In this document: one piece after another, positions 33,836-44,899 of the stretch
Layout of the letters: each line of letters opens with the position of its first letter
How positions within the stretch are numbered: the first letter of the stretch is position 1
NCBI GenBank assembly: GCA_963978895.1
Contig: OZ022246.1
Span: forward strand, 13,870,791-13,934,790
Length of the DNA: 64,000 nucleotides
Direction of reading: 5' to 3'
Source of the DNA: Erpobdella octoculata
Lineage: Eukaryota > Annelida > Clitellata > Hirudinida > Erpobdellidae
Position numbers and translations under genes: made by a program
The notes under the pieces: generated by a model
The model's database searches: none
Told to the model about the DNA's origin: nothing
Seen by the model: the letters and a program-made list of their open reading frames with translations, nothing else

Positions 33836-34490
33836 TTATCTAAATTAATTGACTTATTGTAAAACTAATAATTGAATATTGCATTGTCTTCTATTTTGAG
33901 CATGTATGCAAAATTTGAAAAAATCTATCATCAGGAAGTGACTCAAAAATTGATTGCAAGATTTGAAACAGACAGAGAAACAAACAGACAGACAGAGAAA
34001 CAGAGACGACGAGTTAATAAAAGCATTGGTAATAATAATAAAAATATCATCAAAAAGCATCGAATTTAAATATCTCAACTATTTTCATGAAAATTTCGTA
34101 CACGCTTGAGAATCGCGGTCAGTGAGTGTGGTTCGTGTTAACTTGGTAAAATAGTCTGCCAGTCGGTTAGCGTTTTGTGGTCAAGAAAACCCTCAAAAAA
34201 ACCCTCAAGAAAACCCTCAAGAAAACCCTCAAGAAAACCCTCAAGAAAACCCTCAAGAAACCCCTCGATAAAATCCTCAAGAAAATTAACTAAATTAATT
34301 GACTTATTGTAAAACTAATAATTGAATATTGCATTGTCTTCTATCTTGAGCATGTATGCAAAATTTGAAAAAAATCTATCATCAGGAAGTGACTCAAAAA
34401 TTGATTGCAAGATTTGAAACAGACAGAGAAACAGACAGAGAAACAGAGCCGACGAGTTAATAAAAGCATTGGTAATAATAAAAAAAACTT
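33836..34490. repeat. Direct repeat of about 210 bp enclosing a 12-bp tandem array
   Basis: The sequence TTAATTGACTTATTGTAAAA through CGACGAGTTAATAAAAGC appears at about 33844-34034 and again at about 34290-34470. Between them, 34185-34277 holds about eight copies of a 12-base unit AAGAAAACCCTC. The repeats contain AAATTTGAAAAAATCTATCA and ACAGACAGAGAAAC words like the 3' parts of dispersed repeats, so this may be a segmental duplication of a repeat end. Confidence 0.88.
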
Positions 34491-35158
34491 TGTGTTTTTG
34501 TACATTCTTGTTTCCTTGTGTAGACAATATTATATCTGAGCACGATTCTAGATTTACCATTAATTGCAGATTATTATATTGTGTATCAGTGCTGGGTCCA
34601 GTTTTCAGCTAATTTGATGCCAAAATTCAGTCAGCGAACTCGTGGACCTATACCCTACTAGAGCAATGCTGATTCCTTATAACTCTTCACAGTAGTCTTT
34701 TTACAACCGTTTGAAATGTCCAACACATTGATAATTATTTACGATATTTAAACCCGCTTGAGCCGCCTTCAACGTAGTAAGCTCCTCAAAATGCTTGACA
34801 TTGGCCTGATATTGCCGGTGACTAAGCAACAGAATCCTGGGAGACGTCGGTTAACCCTGCTCGTGAGCTTTATAAGCCTCGTTATCTCTAAAGTATGCTT
34901 CACTGGTCTAACGATCTCAATTTTTTCACATAATTTTTTTCTATCATATAAATTAACATTATCGATAACGAATAATCACTCGATCACTGGCTGTTCTAAT
35001 CCGATTTCAGGTCAATGCATTATTCTCGTGTAAACGAGCTCGTAGCTATCCTACGAACTCTCCTACCGGTCATATTGTTTCTTTTTGACTTTCAGACACA
35101 AGATCGCACGAAAGTCTTATTTTACGATTAAAAGGCATTTATCTCGAGGTAATGGACG
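34491..35158. other. Intergenic, no gene recognised
   Basis: Unique-looking sequence. The 91-codon frame at 34758-35033 has no family features, and part of it resembles a decayed interspersed repeat (GGGAGACGTCGGTTAACCCT near 34840). Confidence 0.45.
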
Positions 35159-35440
35159 CTAAATGGTTTTGTTTAACCGTTCCACCATTTCATCAGACTG
35201 CGTTTGAAGAAAGCTGGTACGTATCTTGTGTATATACCAAACCGCACACATTTCCTTGAAAAGTTGCGAATACAAATTCTTTCCTTGATTTGAATGTAGT
35301 TTGATTGGTATTCTATAGCGACTAGTTTTGGACGATAGCGTCAGCTTTTGTTATTGCTTTTTGGTTGAGGTACCGCAAAAACTTACGGCCATTTGATGAA
35401 ATAGTCAATGACTATCAAAGAACCGATTTTATTAAAATTT
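35159..35440 (-). pseudogene. Gypsy-type integrase core fragment (second family)
   Basis: The minus strand reads SLIVIDYFIKWP, then after a stop KLHSNQGKNLYSQLFKEMCA and YIHKIRTSFLQTQSDEMVER with LNKTI before a stop near 35159. These match the integrase core words IDYFTKWP, LHSDQGxxFxS and YHPQSDGMVERFNRT. The second catalytic Asp is now Asn (HSN). It is a different lineage from the Mag-like element at 17-22 kb. No LTR was found beside it. Confidence 0.82.
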
Positions 35441-35599
35441 CGTACATTTGAGGAGTTTGGTCAGGTGGTTGGTTGTGACTAATTGGCGTTTAATAGCCGA
35501 AAACCATTTTAAAAACAGGCAACGCCGGCTCGTCCAATTAGTTTATAATTATATATTATATTTATATTTGAGACCAGTAAAAAATGTTTTCGATATGAT

Positions 35600-35671
35600 T
35601 CCCACATGGTCTAGTGGTTAGGATTCCAGCCTTTCACGTTGGCGGCCCGGGTTCGATTCCCGGTGTGGGAA
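35600..35671 (+). tRNA. tRNA-Glu (TTC)
   Basis: This 72-nt gene starts TCCCACATGGTCTAGTGG and ends GGTGTGGGAA. The acceptor stem TCCCACA/TGTGGGA pairs fully, the anticodon arm is CCAGC-CTTTCAC-GTTGG with anticodon TTC, and the T arm carries GGTTCGATTCC (B box). TTTTT at 35682 gives an RNA polymerase III terminator. All expected eukaryotic tRNA-Glu positions are present, so it looks functional. Confidence 0.95.
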
Positions 35672-35837
35672 CAAGTTCCATTTTTGCGAGTATCCACTGG
35701 ATGACTGCTACTGCAAGGGCCGATATTTGGGGCACAGACAGTCAGCAACTTTGCCCAGATAGTTTCATAGGCCAAAATTTGATATGAGTCCTCAAAACAA
35801 TGTATTTATATTGAGTTGATAAAAACTTCCAAAAAAT

Positions 35838-35926
35838 CTCGATGGACGGAGTCGAACCGCCGAACTAAGGATAACCAGATAATAACACACTATAGTCCTC
35901 CGCTCTACCAACTGAGCTATCACGGG
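35838..35926 (-). pseudogene. tRNA-Tyr-like pseudogene with intron
   Basis: The minus strand carries GATAGCTCAGTTGGTAGAGC (D arm) and GGAGGACTATAG, then about 17 bases in the usual tRNA-Tyr intron position, then ATCCTTAG and the T arm GGCGGTTCGACTCCGTC. The anticodon position reads ATA instead of GTA and at least four of seven acceptor pairs are broken (CCCGTGA against CATCGAG). Both point to a dead copy. Confidence 0.8.
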
Positions 35927-36866
35927 AAATGCTAACTCTCGAAAATAAACATTTTGGTAACATTATGTATGGTCTATTTAAATCTTTGGAATAACCACCA
36001 TAATTTAATTATATTATGTTTCTTTGCTTGCTTGAGCCATGCGTTGAGATCTTTTGATGTTAAAAAAACATAATTCATGTCATCCAATCAAGCTAAAAAT
36101 TGGCGTATTGAATTGTCGTCAATGACGATGTATTCTATTTTTAAATCCTTTCTATTAAATTCACCGTGTTTGCAGGGACGTAAATTCAGCATTTTCCAGG
36201 GGGGGAGAAAAAATTTCCCGCCATTATATAGCTTACTGACAGGGTTACCCGGCGTTGCGTGTTTTGGGCTTAGTTTTTTCTCTTTGTTCGCCAATGAAAC
36301 ATCAAACAAATAACAGATTTTTTATTAATTTTCAAAAATTTTCTTATTAATGAAGTCTACCTGCATGCCAAATGTTGCTCCTGCGGCTTGGATGTGATAA
36401 GCGAATGCTCTCCCACACACATTACCTTTCATATCCATATAAATACGTAGATACAAGCAGGGAAGGGTGGAAAGATGCATCCCCCCACCAGAGTATCAAT
36501 TGATATTTTTTGGGTATAATACCTGGTTTTTGGAAAATGACCGTAGCTTTTTTTGAAAAGAAAAAATTTGGAAAAATATTTACGACTACCCCTCCAAGGT
36601 CATCAGCTTTTTTTTAAAGAGAATGTGAAAACTTTCTGAAATGCATCCCACATGAATTTTTGGATCCGCCAATAGTTATACGGGACGTAAATGATTTAAT
36701 CATATTGCAGGGGCAAGTGTAGGATTAGTAAAAAAAGACGTTCAAAATGAGGTGTGTAGAATTTTGTTTTATTTCTGTGTAATAAATAATAATAACTTTG
36801 ATGTAGACACCTGTTAGGGAAGCAACATTGTATCACAATACCACTAATAGGGAAAAGTTCCACAAG
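35927..36866. other. Repeat-derived sequence, no gene
   Basis: Contains CAGGGACGTAAATTCAGC at 36174 and the copy GGGACGTAAATGATTTAATC at 36682, which look like hAT ends in the same orientation, and a short family A end (GGGTTACCCGGCGTTGC, 36243-36259). No duplication or transposase was found. Confidence 0.45.
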
Positions 36867-37620
36867 TTAGCTGATTGTATTTTGGCACAGAAAACAGCCA
36901 AACGTTGGGACTCTTTTGGGACGCTCTGCAAACATTGTCAACATGATTATTGAAAGAAAGGGTTTCATCAAAAGTAACTCCAAAGCATTGAACCATTTTG
37001 AGAGACCAATCAAGGAGCCGCCGAGCATTATAGCCGGGGGTGCAGCCTTTTGCCGAATTTTCGCGCCGATGCCAATAATGATGACCTCTGATTTGCTTGG
37101 GTTTAGGGCAAGACCATTCATTGAGAACCAGCTGTGAACCACCGTGAAACAGTTGTTCAAGGTGGCCAACTTGTTTTCATCTTTAAACTTTCAACCCAAT
37201 ATATAACTGAGTGTCGTCGGCTTACTGAACGTTACGCACCCCAAGCGATGAAATGACGTGCGAAATCGTGCCACATAAGCGGAAAACAACATTGGTCCAA
37301 GGACGGAACCTTGGGGAACACCGAACTTGCAAAAGATGGTGTCGGAGATATAATCACTAAATCGGACGTACTGCGATCGACCATTCAGATATGACGCAAT
37401 CCAGGAGATAGCGGATCCGGAAACGCCAAAAGAGAACTCTAACTGACGTAAAAGAGTGTTGATATCAATGGTGTCAAAAGCAGCATCAAATCCAATAGCA
37501 CAAGGATTGACCTCCACTCAGAGTAGGCCGCGCATCGCATACCCTTGACCATACGAAGGATGGCTGTCTCCGTCGAAAATCCACGGACATTAGGCAGATT
37601 GAAAGAGGTTATCGTTTTGG
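36867..37620 (-). pseudogene. LINE reverse transcriptase remnant
   Basis: The minus strand encodes AAFDTIDINTLLRQLEFSFG, ISWIASYLNGRSQYVRF and FGVPQGSVLGPMLFSAYV (37517-37260), then in a shifted frame NNCFTVVHSWFSMNGLALNP with SKSEVIIIG (37165-37080). These are RT boxes of a Jockey-superfamily LINE. The YADD box falls in the frame break around 37200. Endonuclease and 3' end are missing. It is a second, older LINE lineage than the one at 9.8-12.7 kb. Confidence 0.82.
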
Positions 37621-38099
37621 AGTTATTTCCAGATGTTGTATGATTCTAGATAAGAAGAGTCTTCCCAGTATCTTTTGTAGTTGTAAAGTTTATCACATAT
37701 GGGATTTCAGTTCTAAATTCATAGCCATAGATAGGGATACTAGATGAGGGAATGAGAAAAAAATAAGAACATCGTGGGGAAGACGGGTTAGAACAAAGTT
37801 ATCCATGAGTCAAATTTTGCTGACCTTATCAAACCCGGGTTACAAAAAAATTGGGCACAAATTTTTAATTAAGAAATAAAATTAACTGTGGGTTGGGTTG
37901 GGTAAGAACATTTAACTTTCAGGTGGGTCGGGTTTAGAGAGTGGTGGGTTGGGTTGAGTCGCCAAAAATAGAACAATGTCGACTTCTTGTTTGAATCTTT
38001 TTAGAAAAGCCAGATTAAAATTAGTATCAACTACTTTTTTTAAGTGAGTGTATTTTTTATTATATCGAACTAGCGTTACAAGCACCCCTGTTGTATATA
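37621..38099. other. Intergenic, GGGTTGGG-rich patch
   Basis: The patch at 37880-37965 has GTGGGTTGGGTTGGGTAAG and GTGGTGGGTTGGGTTGAG words, similar to a patch at 61110-61235. They resemble subterminal repeats of hAT elements, but no ends could be defined. Confidence 0.45.
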
Positions 38100-38400
38100 G
38101 ACCCACTGATGAGCATCAGATGGCATCAATCCAAATGCCGAAAATAGCTTCATCAGTTGATGATGTTACCTCAAACAGTTTCTGAAGTGGTCCCTGATAT
38201 CACACAAACTCCAGTTAAAGTTCCAACTCCAACATTAATGCAAGACACTACACCAGAAGAAATACAACCATTTTCGGTTGTTGAGCCAAGAAAAACAAAT
38301 GGAAAAAAGGCAGCTCTGCCATTCTGACTGATATTCCGGTCAAGAAGACTCTATCGAAAAAAAGAAAATCGCAGGCCTACTGTTTTAAAAAAACATTGAA
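38100..38400 (+). pseudogene. pogo/Tigger-like transposase C-terminal remnant
   Basis: The plus strand reads VVPDITQTPVKVPTPTLMQ, then TTPEEIQPFSVVEPRKTNGK, and in the next frame ILTDIPVKKTLSKKRKSQ. TPEEIxPxPKAxxRK, followed by a basic spacer and ILTDTPxK, is the usual tail of pogo/Tigger-type (CENP-B-like) transposases. The catalytic DDE domain is not present upstream and the frame is broken. There is no visible flanking duplication. Confidence 0.65.
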
Positions 38401-38814
38401 CTTGAAGAAGAAAAGAAGATCTAATAAAAACCTAGTCTTGGCAACAAAGAAAAGCAAAGCCAAAGCTTTCAAAAACACTAGTATCCATTTTAGAGCAATA
38501 AACTTTTTCATTATACCTTCAACTGGTCTAAATTTATTAAAAAGCCCAAGTTCGGAAAGAGTTTTTAAACTCATATTTAAACTCCGGTTTAAATTGGGTT
38601 TCGCTGCAGAAACCCACAACATTTTCTTCACCAGCAACACGCTGATTCAGAACCGTGTCCACCACTGCCTCAGCCGTTTCTGCGACTAGACTGTCAACAG
38701 CCTTGCCGTCCAGACCACACTCAGGCAGACCTCTACCATAAACACTAAACTAAACACTCCCATTTTCATTCTCTTTGTTGTTGTTTTCTGATAGCAATGA
38801 CGCACTAGCCGCTG

Positions 38815-39065
38815 CTACTCTGTTTTTAGGACAGACCTAACCACAAAGAAATAATTCTTCTCTTGTACTGCTTTGCTTTCTGTCGTTTGTTGTGCTTCTT
38901 CCTCTAACAATTTCATTTTCAGCTTTCTCCGGTTTTCCAGAGCTTTTTCTTCAATATCAAACTCATACTCGTCGTCTTCAGGCCCATAGCCTTCATTCAC
39001 TAACGCTGCTAAGAAACGCTCCCTAAGTTTGTCCTTTTTACCCTTATCTTATAGCTAAGGTTTGG
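38815..39065 (-). pseudogene. Gypsy-type gag N-terminal fragment
   Basis: The minus strand reads DKLRERFLAALVNEGYGPED and then DEYEFDIEEKALENRRKLKM with a stop near 38815. An acidic D-EY-FD segment after a short helix (KxxLRxRFLxAL-G-DP) is common near the start of gag in one branch of Gypsy elements. The position fits, because 75 bp upstream on the same strand is a primer binding site and LTR border. No further gag or pol follows. Confidence 0.6.
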
Positions 39066-39139
39066 TCTTGGTTTCTCCAGTTTATCTCTCAGCTCACACA
39101 TCAAGCTCATCCAATTCTTTCAAAACCATTTTTTTAAAT

Positions 39140-39155
39140 CCCTCTTCTGACACCA
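39140..39155 (-). other. LTR-element primer binding site, tRNA-Leu type
   Basis: The minus strand reads TGGTGTCAGAAGAGGG. It matches the complement of a eukaryotic tRNA-Leu 3' end (TGGTGTCAGAAGTGGG) at 15 of 16 positions. Two bases upstream an LTR edge ends in TGTCACG when read from the plus strand (39158). Confidence 0.65.
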
Positions 39156-39157
39156 AA

Positions 39158-39330
39158 TGTCACGATATTGCAAATCGTATACGGGGTTTTGGAATGGCTT
39201 TTAATTTATTGAAAGGTGATGAAATAAAGCCTTTTTCTCCCTTAAAATAACTTCATTATTCTGCGGGTAATTAATTATTTAATTAATTGATAGAAATATA
39301 GAAAGATTTTTTAAATGGAACAGGGGTTGC
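39158..39330 (-). repeat. Probable LTR remnant
   Basis: The sequence starts TGTCACGATATTGC next to the tRNA-Leu-type primer site. The outer end is not defined and no second LTR was found within the window. Confidence 0.45.
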
Positions 39331-39554
39331 CCCGGTCGCCCCCTGAAATTCGCCACTAAAGTTTACAACAAAAAATGATCATTTTATTATAACTTAAAAA
39401 ATTGATAGATGGACGAGACGAATTCCTAAATATAACAAAAAATATTGAAACATGTATCAGATGGAAAAGACATGCACTATATAGTTTTTAGGCTTTTAGA
39501 ATACAGTTTGAAAAACTCCTGATAGCAGCAACTTCAGTTTTTTGGTAGTTTCAA

Positions 39555-40886
39555 TCAGAGAAGACTCACTTTTCTATAAATAAAATATATAGAAATAATC
39601 AAATTATTTTATCTGTTTTTATATTAAATCAATTTGTATTGACTTTGATAAAAATTAAATACAGAATTAAACTTGTTACCAGTCGGACCTAAAAAATAAC
39701 ATATTAGAGCTTAATGTTAAACAATTCAAATAGCATTCTACTTGATATTCTTGACAAAATTTTACCATGATGAGATAAAAAGATGATTCTAATGTTAATA
39801 TTATTTTTTAAGGGCACAATCTATAATGAAAATTTGGTCTAGATATAAATGTCTTCACCCCCCCCCAATGATGTTTTAATCAATTTTATTAGGATTTTTT
39901 GAAAAGGTTAAAACATTTCAAGTGATTTTACCTGCAGAAAAACAAACTACATCCAAGTATGACTTCTAATGATGTCATTCCAATTTCTATAGAACTCAGA
40001 ATTACATCTGCTCCAAGAACATACGTCTGCCAGGTTAGGTAATAAATGGCTCCGATGCAAGATAATATGGAGAAAAGAAGTCCAACTATATAAAGTCGGA
40101 AACTTTGGACGATATTACTGTACCAAACTGTTTAAAACAAGTTTTTTTTCAATGTCAGTTTGCTAGACCGATAGTCATTGACTAAATGAAAATAAATTTT
40201 AGTTAAGTTTGCATTAAAAATTATGATAAAATAGTTGAAAACATTTAAAGGTGAATTTAATAGTAGAGCATATTTTACCAATTTCAGATTTTATTATTTC
40301 AGCCATTTGTTATTATTATTAAAAGTAACGATAACTACAAAAGACACAAAAATGAGCTATAACTTACAGAAGAAAATTTTAATAGCTTCGATAGGTAAGA
40401 GAATCAAGAATGAAGTCACGAGTTCAGGAATGAAGAGCCCCAAAGGGTAAAACAATATGAATTCTGGTTAAAAATGATAAATTTTGATAAGTTTTCATAG
40501 AAGTAATATTAATAATTCAAATTATTTAATTTCTCTTATATGAAATTGCATAAATAAGGTTTACTTTTGTAGGACAGAAGTATAATTTGTAATAAGACCA
40601 TGAGAACATAGTACAATACATTCGTGATCAGCGCAATTTGGAAAAAGACCGAAAATACCTGTTGCTTGGATAGGAATTATAGCATAACTTACTTTACTTT
40701 GTTATTTTTGATAAGCATTGGAGAATACGTTATAAGAGATTAATTAAAACAATTTATAAAAGATACGCTGTGACTTCCAAATCCTGAAAAATAAAACAAA
40801 TAGGTAAAGTACGCAGGGTTTTTTGTTTGAACCAAATTTTATTAAATTTAACACCGGCACGGATACCGCTTACCTGCGCCGGCCAT
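39555..40886 (-). CDS. TMEM216/TMEM80-family ciliary transition zone membrane protein, six exons
   Basis: Minus-strand exons: 40886-40874, 40783-40767, 40658-40565, 40463-40368, 40127-39932 and 39573-39555. All junctions are GT-AG and in phase, giving 144 residues, close to the usual 145 of TMEM216. Four hydrophobic segments are visible: around VFSVFFQIALITNVLYYVLM, LFIPELVTSFLILLP, LYIVGLLFSILSCIGAIYYL and LSSIEIGMTSLEVILGCSLF. Family words include YYVLMVLLQIILLSYK, the IEAIKIFF box (vertebrates have IEVIRLFFG) and YLTWQTYVLGADVIL (vertebrate LLLQTYVL). In other animals the protein acts in the tectonic-like complex at the ciliary base. The third to fifth exons are solid. The 13-nt first exon, the 17-nt second exon and the 19-nt last exon rest on splice sites and phase only. 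Minus-strand AATAAA near 39386 is a possible polyadenylation signal. TMEM80 is the alternative name. Confidence 0.78.
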
Positions 40887-40891
40887 GTTTT

Positions 40892-40905
40892 GATGTTATA
40901 GCAAC
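40892..40905 (-). promoter_or_regulatory. X-box-like RFX site beside the TMEM216-like start
   Basis: The minus strand reads GTTGCTATAACATC, which fits the RFX X-box pattern RYYNYYATRRNRAC at 13 of 14 positions. It ends five bases before the proposed ATG at 40886. RFX factors drive many ciliary genes, so the site supports a ciliary role. Confidence 0.55.
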
Positions 40906-40919
40906 CAATATCTAGAGTT

Positions 40920-41550
40920 AGACGGTCATTCAAAAGTTTTACTAAATTTTATTTATTAAAAAAACATTTTTTATATTGTAAATATAAATAATTTTTAAAC
41001 AATTAATTTGAAAATTGTAAAGAAAATTAATAAAAAATAGTCTATTTCAACGCACACCTGAAAACCGATAAATTTTTAAATACATAAATATTATTTTTCA
41101 ATAAACCAAACTTATATTAGACCTTCATAACAGCTCGGTTTCGCTTGATCGCATGTTGACATGTAATGGTACATTTTTGTTATCCGTTATCGCCCTATAA
41201 TACGATATATGGTACGCTTATATTATAAATTATTATATATTATAACAAGTATAGCTAGTGATTAGTTGTGGGTTACTGCGTACACAATTATAAAATAGAA
41301 ATTTCTCTTTTAGACATTCATCCTCTAATTTTGTTGGAAGCACGTAGGAAAAAAATTGATCTTCAGCAGTGAAAGTGCACTTTTAGAATTTTAGACTCTA
41401 AAATTTGAGCCATCACAGGTGACTAGCGACTAAGGTGTTTAATTATTTGTTTCACTATTTCGGGTTTGTCTGAAGGTTGAGATAGTTAAGGACAATTAGG
41501 GCTTAGTATAAGTATGGTCTGGTATAAATATATAATATAAACTAAACTAC
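40920..41550. other. Intergenic, nothing recognised
   Basis: AT-rich sequence upstream of the TMEM216-like gene, with no coding or repeat features I can name. Confidence 0.5.
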
Positions 41551-43339
41551 TAGTCCAGGAGAATTAAAAAAAAGCTGGCATAATTGGAACAAAAGCAGTT
41601 TGATATTTTGTTTTGTAGGTATATGTGTTAGCAACAATTAGTTAAAAATCCACCCTTCCAACTCATCGTTTAAAAAAATTACAGACGATTTTCAAAATCG
41701 GCCTTAAAATCGGTAAATTAATTGAATATGCCAGCTCTTTTAATCCAATTAGATGAAAATAACTAAAGTTTAAGCTGAATGCTTTATTGTTACTTATTGC
41801 ATGATATACAAACATTAAAAATTATCAAAAAAAAAAAAAAAAAAAAAAAACTACAAATGAACTGATTTATGGAGCCGTTTTCCCATAAAATATACAATAT
41901 ATCAGCTCTTAAAATCCATTTAAATAAAAATAACTCAATCTATAGATGAAAACTACCTAATACAAAATATACATAAGTTAAAATTTGTCTCGCAACATTA
42001 TATACGGATACAAATAAACTACTTTATTGTGCCGTTTTTGACTAAATGTGCAAAATAAATTAAGATTAATATGAAAATTGCTTGTTACATACTATTTAAT
42101 ATACACATATTAAAAAGCATACATATAAATCCATAAATAATTTCCAATTTCAACATACAATAAAAAAAAACAAACAGAAAAACAACAAAAACACCTAAAA
42201 ATAACAATTTCTTTATTTCCCGCCCTGTGTCCTTTGTCTGTGTGCCTATATCCCTTTTGTTTGGTTATATAAAGTTTGTATGGTAGGTCCAGTAGTACAT
42301 TTTCTTTAAAATAATAAATAAAAATTTCAGTTAGACCACTGTAAATAAAGCCTCACGTTAAATTTGCATCCCGATCGGAGACGCTCAGATCATCAATATC
42401 AGAAGTAGTCAAAAACTCCATTTTCAATATTGATTCCAAAAGCAAAGCAAACAAAGCTGACTCTACTAAAAAGTGGCCGCATAGTGCTCTAGCCACTGCC
42501 ATCCCTGTCATCATGTGAGTTATGGCTATAGGTCCATAACAGCACTGCAGCGCTTCTGTCAAACCTGAGCCAGCCATGACATGACCAATGCTGCCCAAAT
42601 AATTCATCAAGACATGAAACCCACCTAGACGACATACTATGTTCAGTTTGGATGAATGCACAATATCAACAGCCTTTAACCACAGCGGCTGGTCGAAAGT
42701 CACACAAGCCGTTGGAATGTTGAGCTTTTGAGCCTGGTTAACGTGGAAAAAATACAAGACATGTCATTAGGGTTCAAATCAATAATCGGAAGCATCCTTA
42801 TGTCTGATGATGATCTGAAATCTCTGTCAGGTTTACAAGCATGTTCCATAAAGCCGGACCAATTTGGCCTTTGCTGATCTTCATCTAAGCACAAGATACC
42901 AATTTTCCAGGCAAGTTCCAAGTTTAAAGAAGGAGGCAACACAGAAGGAAAATTTAAGTGAGAAATGGGCTTGAAAGACATCACTGATAATGATGACTTG
43001 TCGGGGAATGTGTATCCCAATATAGGAATACCTCGGTTTTTCACAACACAACTGGATTTTAGGCATGACAATCGAGGTACAGCTGATTCAGCATAGTGTC
43101 CTGACCCTAATCGATTACACGGAGTAGACATTGATATGATGCCCATACCGTGAAAGGTACCACTTCCATCTAAAGTGATAATGTTGTGGTCAAGATTATC
43201 ACCAGACCATTGCATAAAACATTGAGGAAAAGACTGAGTCAGGGGAGTCATTCTGAACCACTGATTGTTTAAAAAGTTTAACTTCATCATATGAAATTGA
43301 AAATCCCAACCGTGACAGCAAATCAAGCAGCCATCTAGA

Positions 43340-44899
43340 TTAGGGAGTCGCACGGAAAAATTTAATTTAAAAAAAAAAATTAAAATTTATATTTTTATTA
43401 AAGATAACAACAATAGAAAACGAAATTTACCAAAATTTTTCTTCTACGTGTTATATTAACGAAGTTATATCGATTTGAAGTTCACGCGCCGGATCCCATC
43501 TCTAAGCCTGAATGAGCATTAAAAATGACCAAACGCATGTATGTAGCTTCTCATGCGCGATAGCACATTACAGGCTGAGCTCGCGTATAGCTTAAATTAT
43601 ATTACTCTTTGTATCTTTCAATTCTATACAGCCTTAGAAAGCCAATATAAATTTATATTTTGAAGTAATTATTAATCCAGCTAATAGATAAAAGAATAAC
43701 TTAAAACACCACATAATTTAAAACATGTATTAATAACACAAACAAAATGTAGCGACAGTTCGTCGTCTGTTTGTTTTTTTAAGACTCATTTGTTCATGAT
43801 GTAGGTCGCAGTCAATTAATTTCTATAACTTATCATAACTTGATCTTAAATTGCCCCCTCCTCCTTTTCCAGGCTTGGGACTGGCTTGCCAATGCAAGGC
43901 GGAGTAACGGCGTCTGTTTGTTTTTTTAAGACTCATTTGTTCATGATGTAGGTCGCAGTCAATTACTTTCTGTAACTTATCATAACTTGATCTTAAATTG
44001 CCCCCTCCTCCTTTTCCAGGCTTGGGACTGGCTTGCCAATGCAAGGCGGAGTAACGGCGGCTCAGGCGGCTGTCTGTCATGGAGAGCGCTTGGATGACAG
44101 TGCGTTTGTGCAAAAACGTTTTATCTATATTATTCATCGGCCTAGAGAGTTGAAATTTTCAGACATGATATTTCAATATGTAAACTTTAATATAGCAAAA
44201 AAATGAAAACCATTGGAGTATTAGTTATAATTTTATGAAGATATGAACACACTAGATCAAATTATCACAAGCGGTAGCGCAAAATAACACCGCTTCAAAT
44301 TAAATGCAAATCTTTATTAGTCAGGGTAAACATATCTTATAGATTTTTACAGTCATTATAGTTATATAACTAAACGTTTAGTTGAAAAAAAAATTATTTA
44401 GAAATACCTTTGAATAAAAAAGTTATATGATTACAAAAGTTGTACAATTCATAGTGAACGCCTAGGACGCCCTAAGTCATGAATCTAGAACTTCGCTACG
44501 ACCGCATCAATTCAAAAGCGATTATCTAAATTATTCATCGGCCTAGAGAGTTGAAATTTTCAGACATGATAGTTCAATATGTAAACTTTAATATAGCGAA
44601 AAAATGAAAACCATTGGAGTCTTCATAACAAAGATAAATGCTCTCGAAAAACCACTTACTTTGAACGAATGTTCAAGGATTATGACTTGAAATTTAGGTT
44701 ATTTATATGCTTCATCAAATGAAAGGGTTTATTACAAGTTCATCGATGTAACCATTTTTAAAATTGACCCAGTAAATCCGGAGATATACATTTTCTTGTA
44801 CACCCACTTTTAACGGCCCGTTTTTCTATGTTGCCAATTTATTGGCTAGAGATAGGTTGGCGAGATTCGCCTGCGCGTCTCAGCCGTGCGACTCCCTAA
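43340..44899. mobile_element. Nested non-coding TIR element, 1560 bp
   Basis: The ends are perfect 16-base inverted repeats TTAGGGAGTCGCACGG (43340-43355 and, inverted, 44884-44899), flanked by duplicated TCTAGA (43334-43339 and 44900-44905). Removing the element and one TCTAGA joins the host transposon coding frame (FGSR to WLLDLL). It has no transposase. Inside are a 149-bp tandem duplication (about 43763-44060, with CCAGGCTTGGGACTGGCTT in each copy) and a direct repeat of about 90 bp (44130-44218 and 44530-44618) starting TATTCATCGGCCTAGAGAGT. Confidence 0.9.

Noticed and set aside
34185..34277. AACCCTC repeats as an interstitial telomere
   Set aside because: The unit is 12 bp (AAGAAAACCCTC), not TTAGGG or TTAGG, and the number is small.
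36174..36700. hAT element bounded by GGGACGTAAAT words
   Set aside because: Both words have the same orientation and no duplication flanks them.
38396..38689. 97-codon lysine-rich plus-strand frame
   Set aside because: It overlaps the pogo/Tigger tail in another frame and then runs into unrelated sequence, with no domain recognised.
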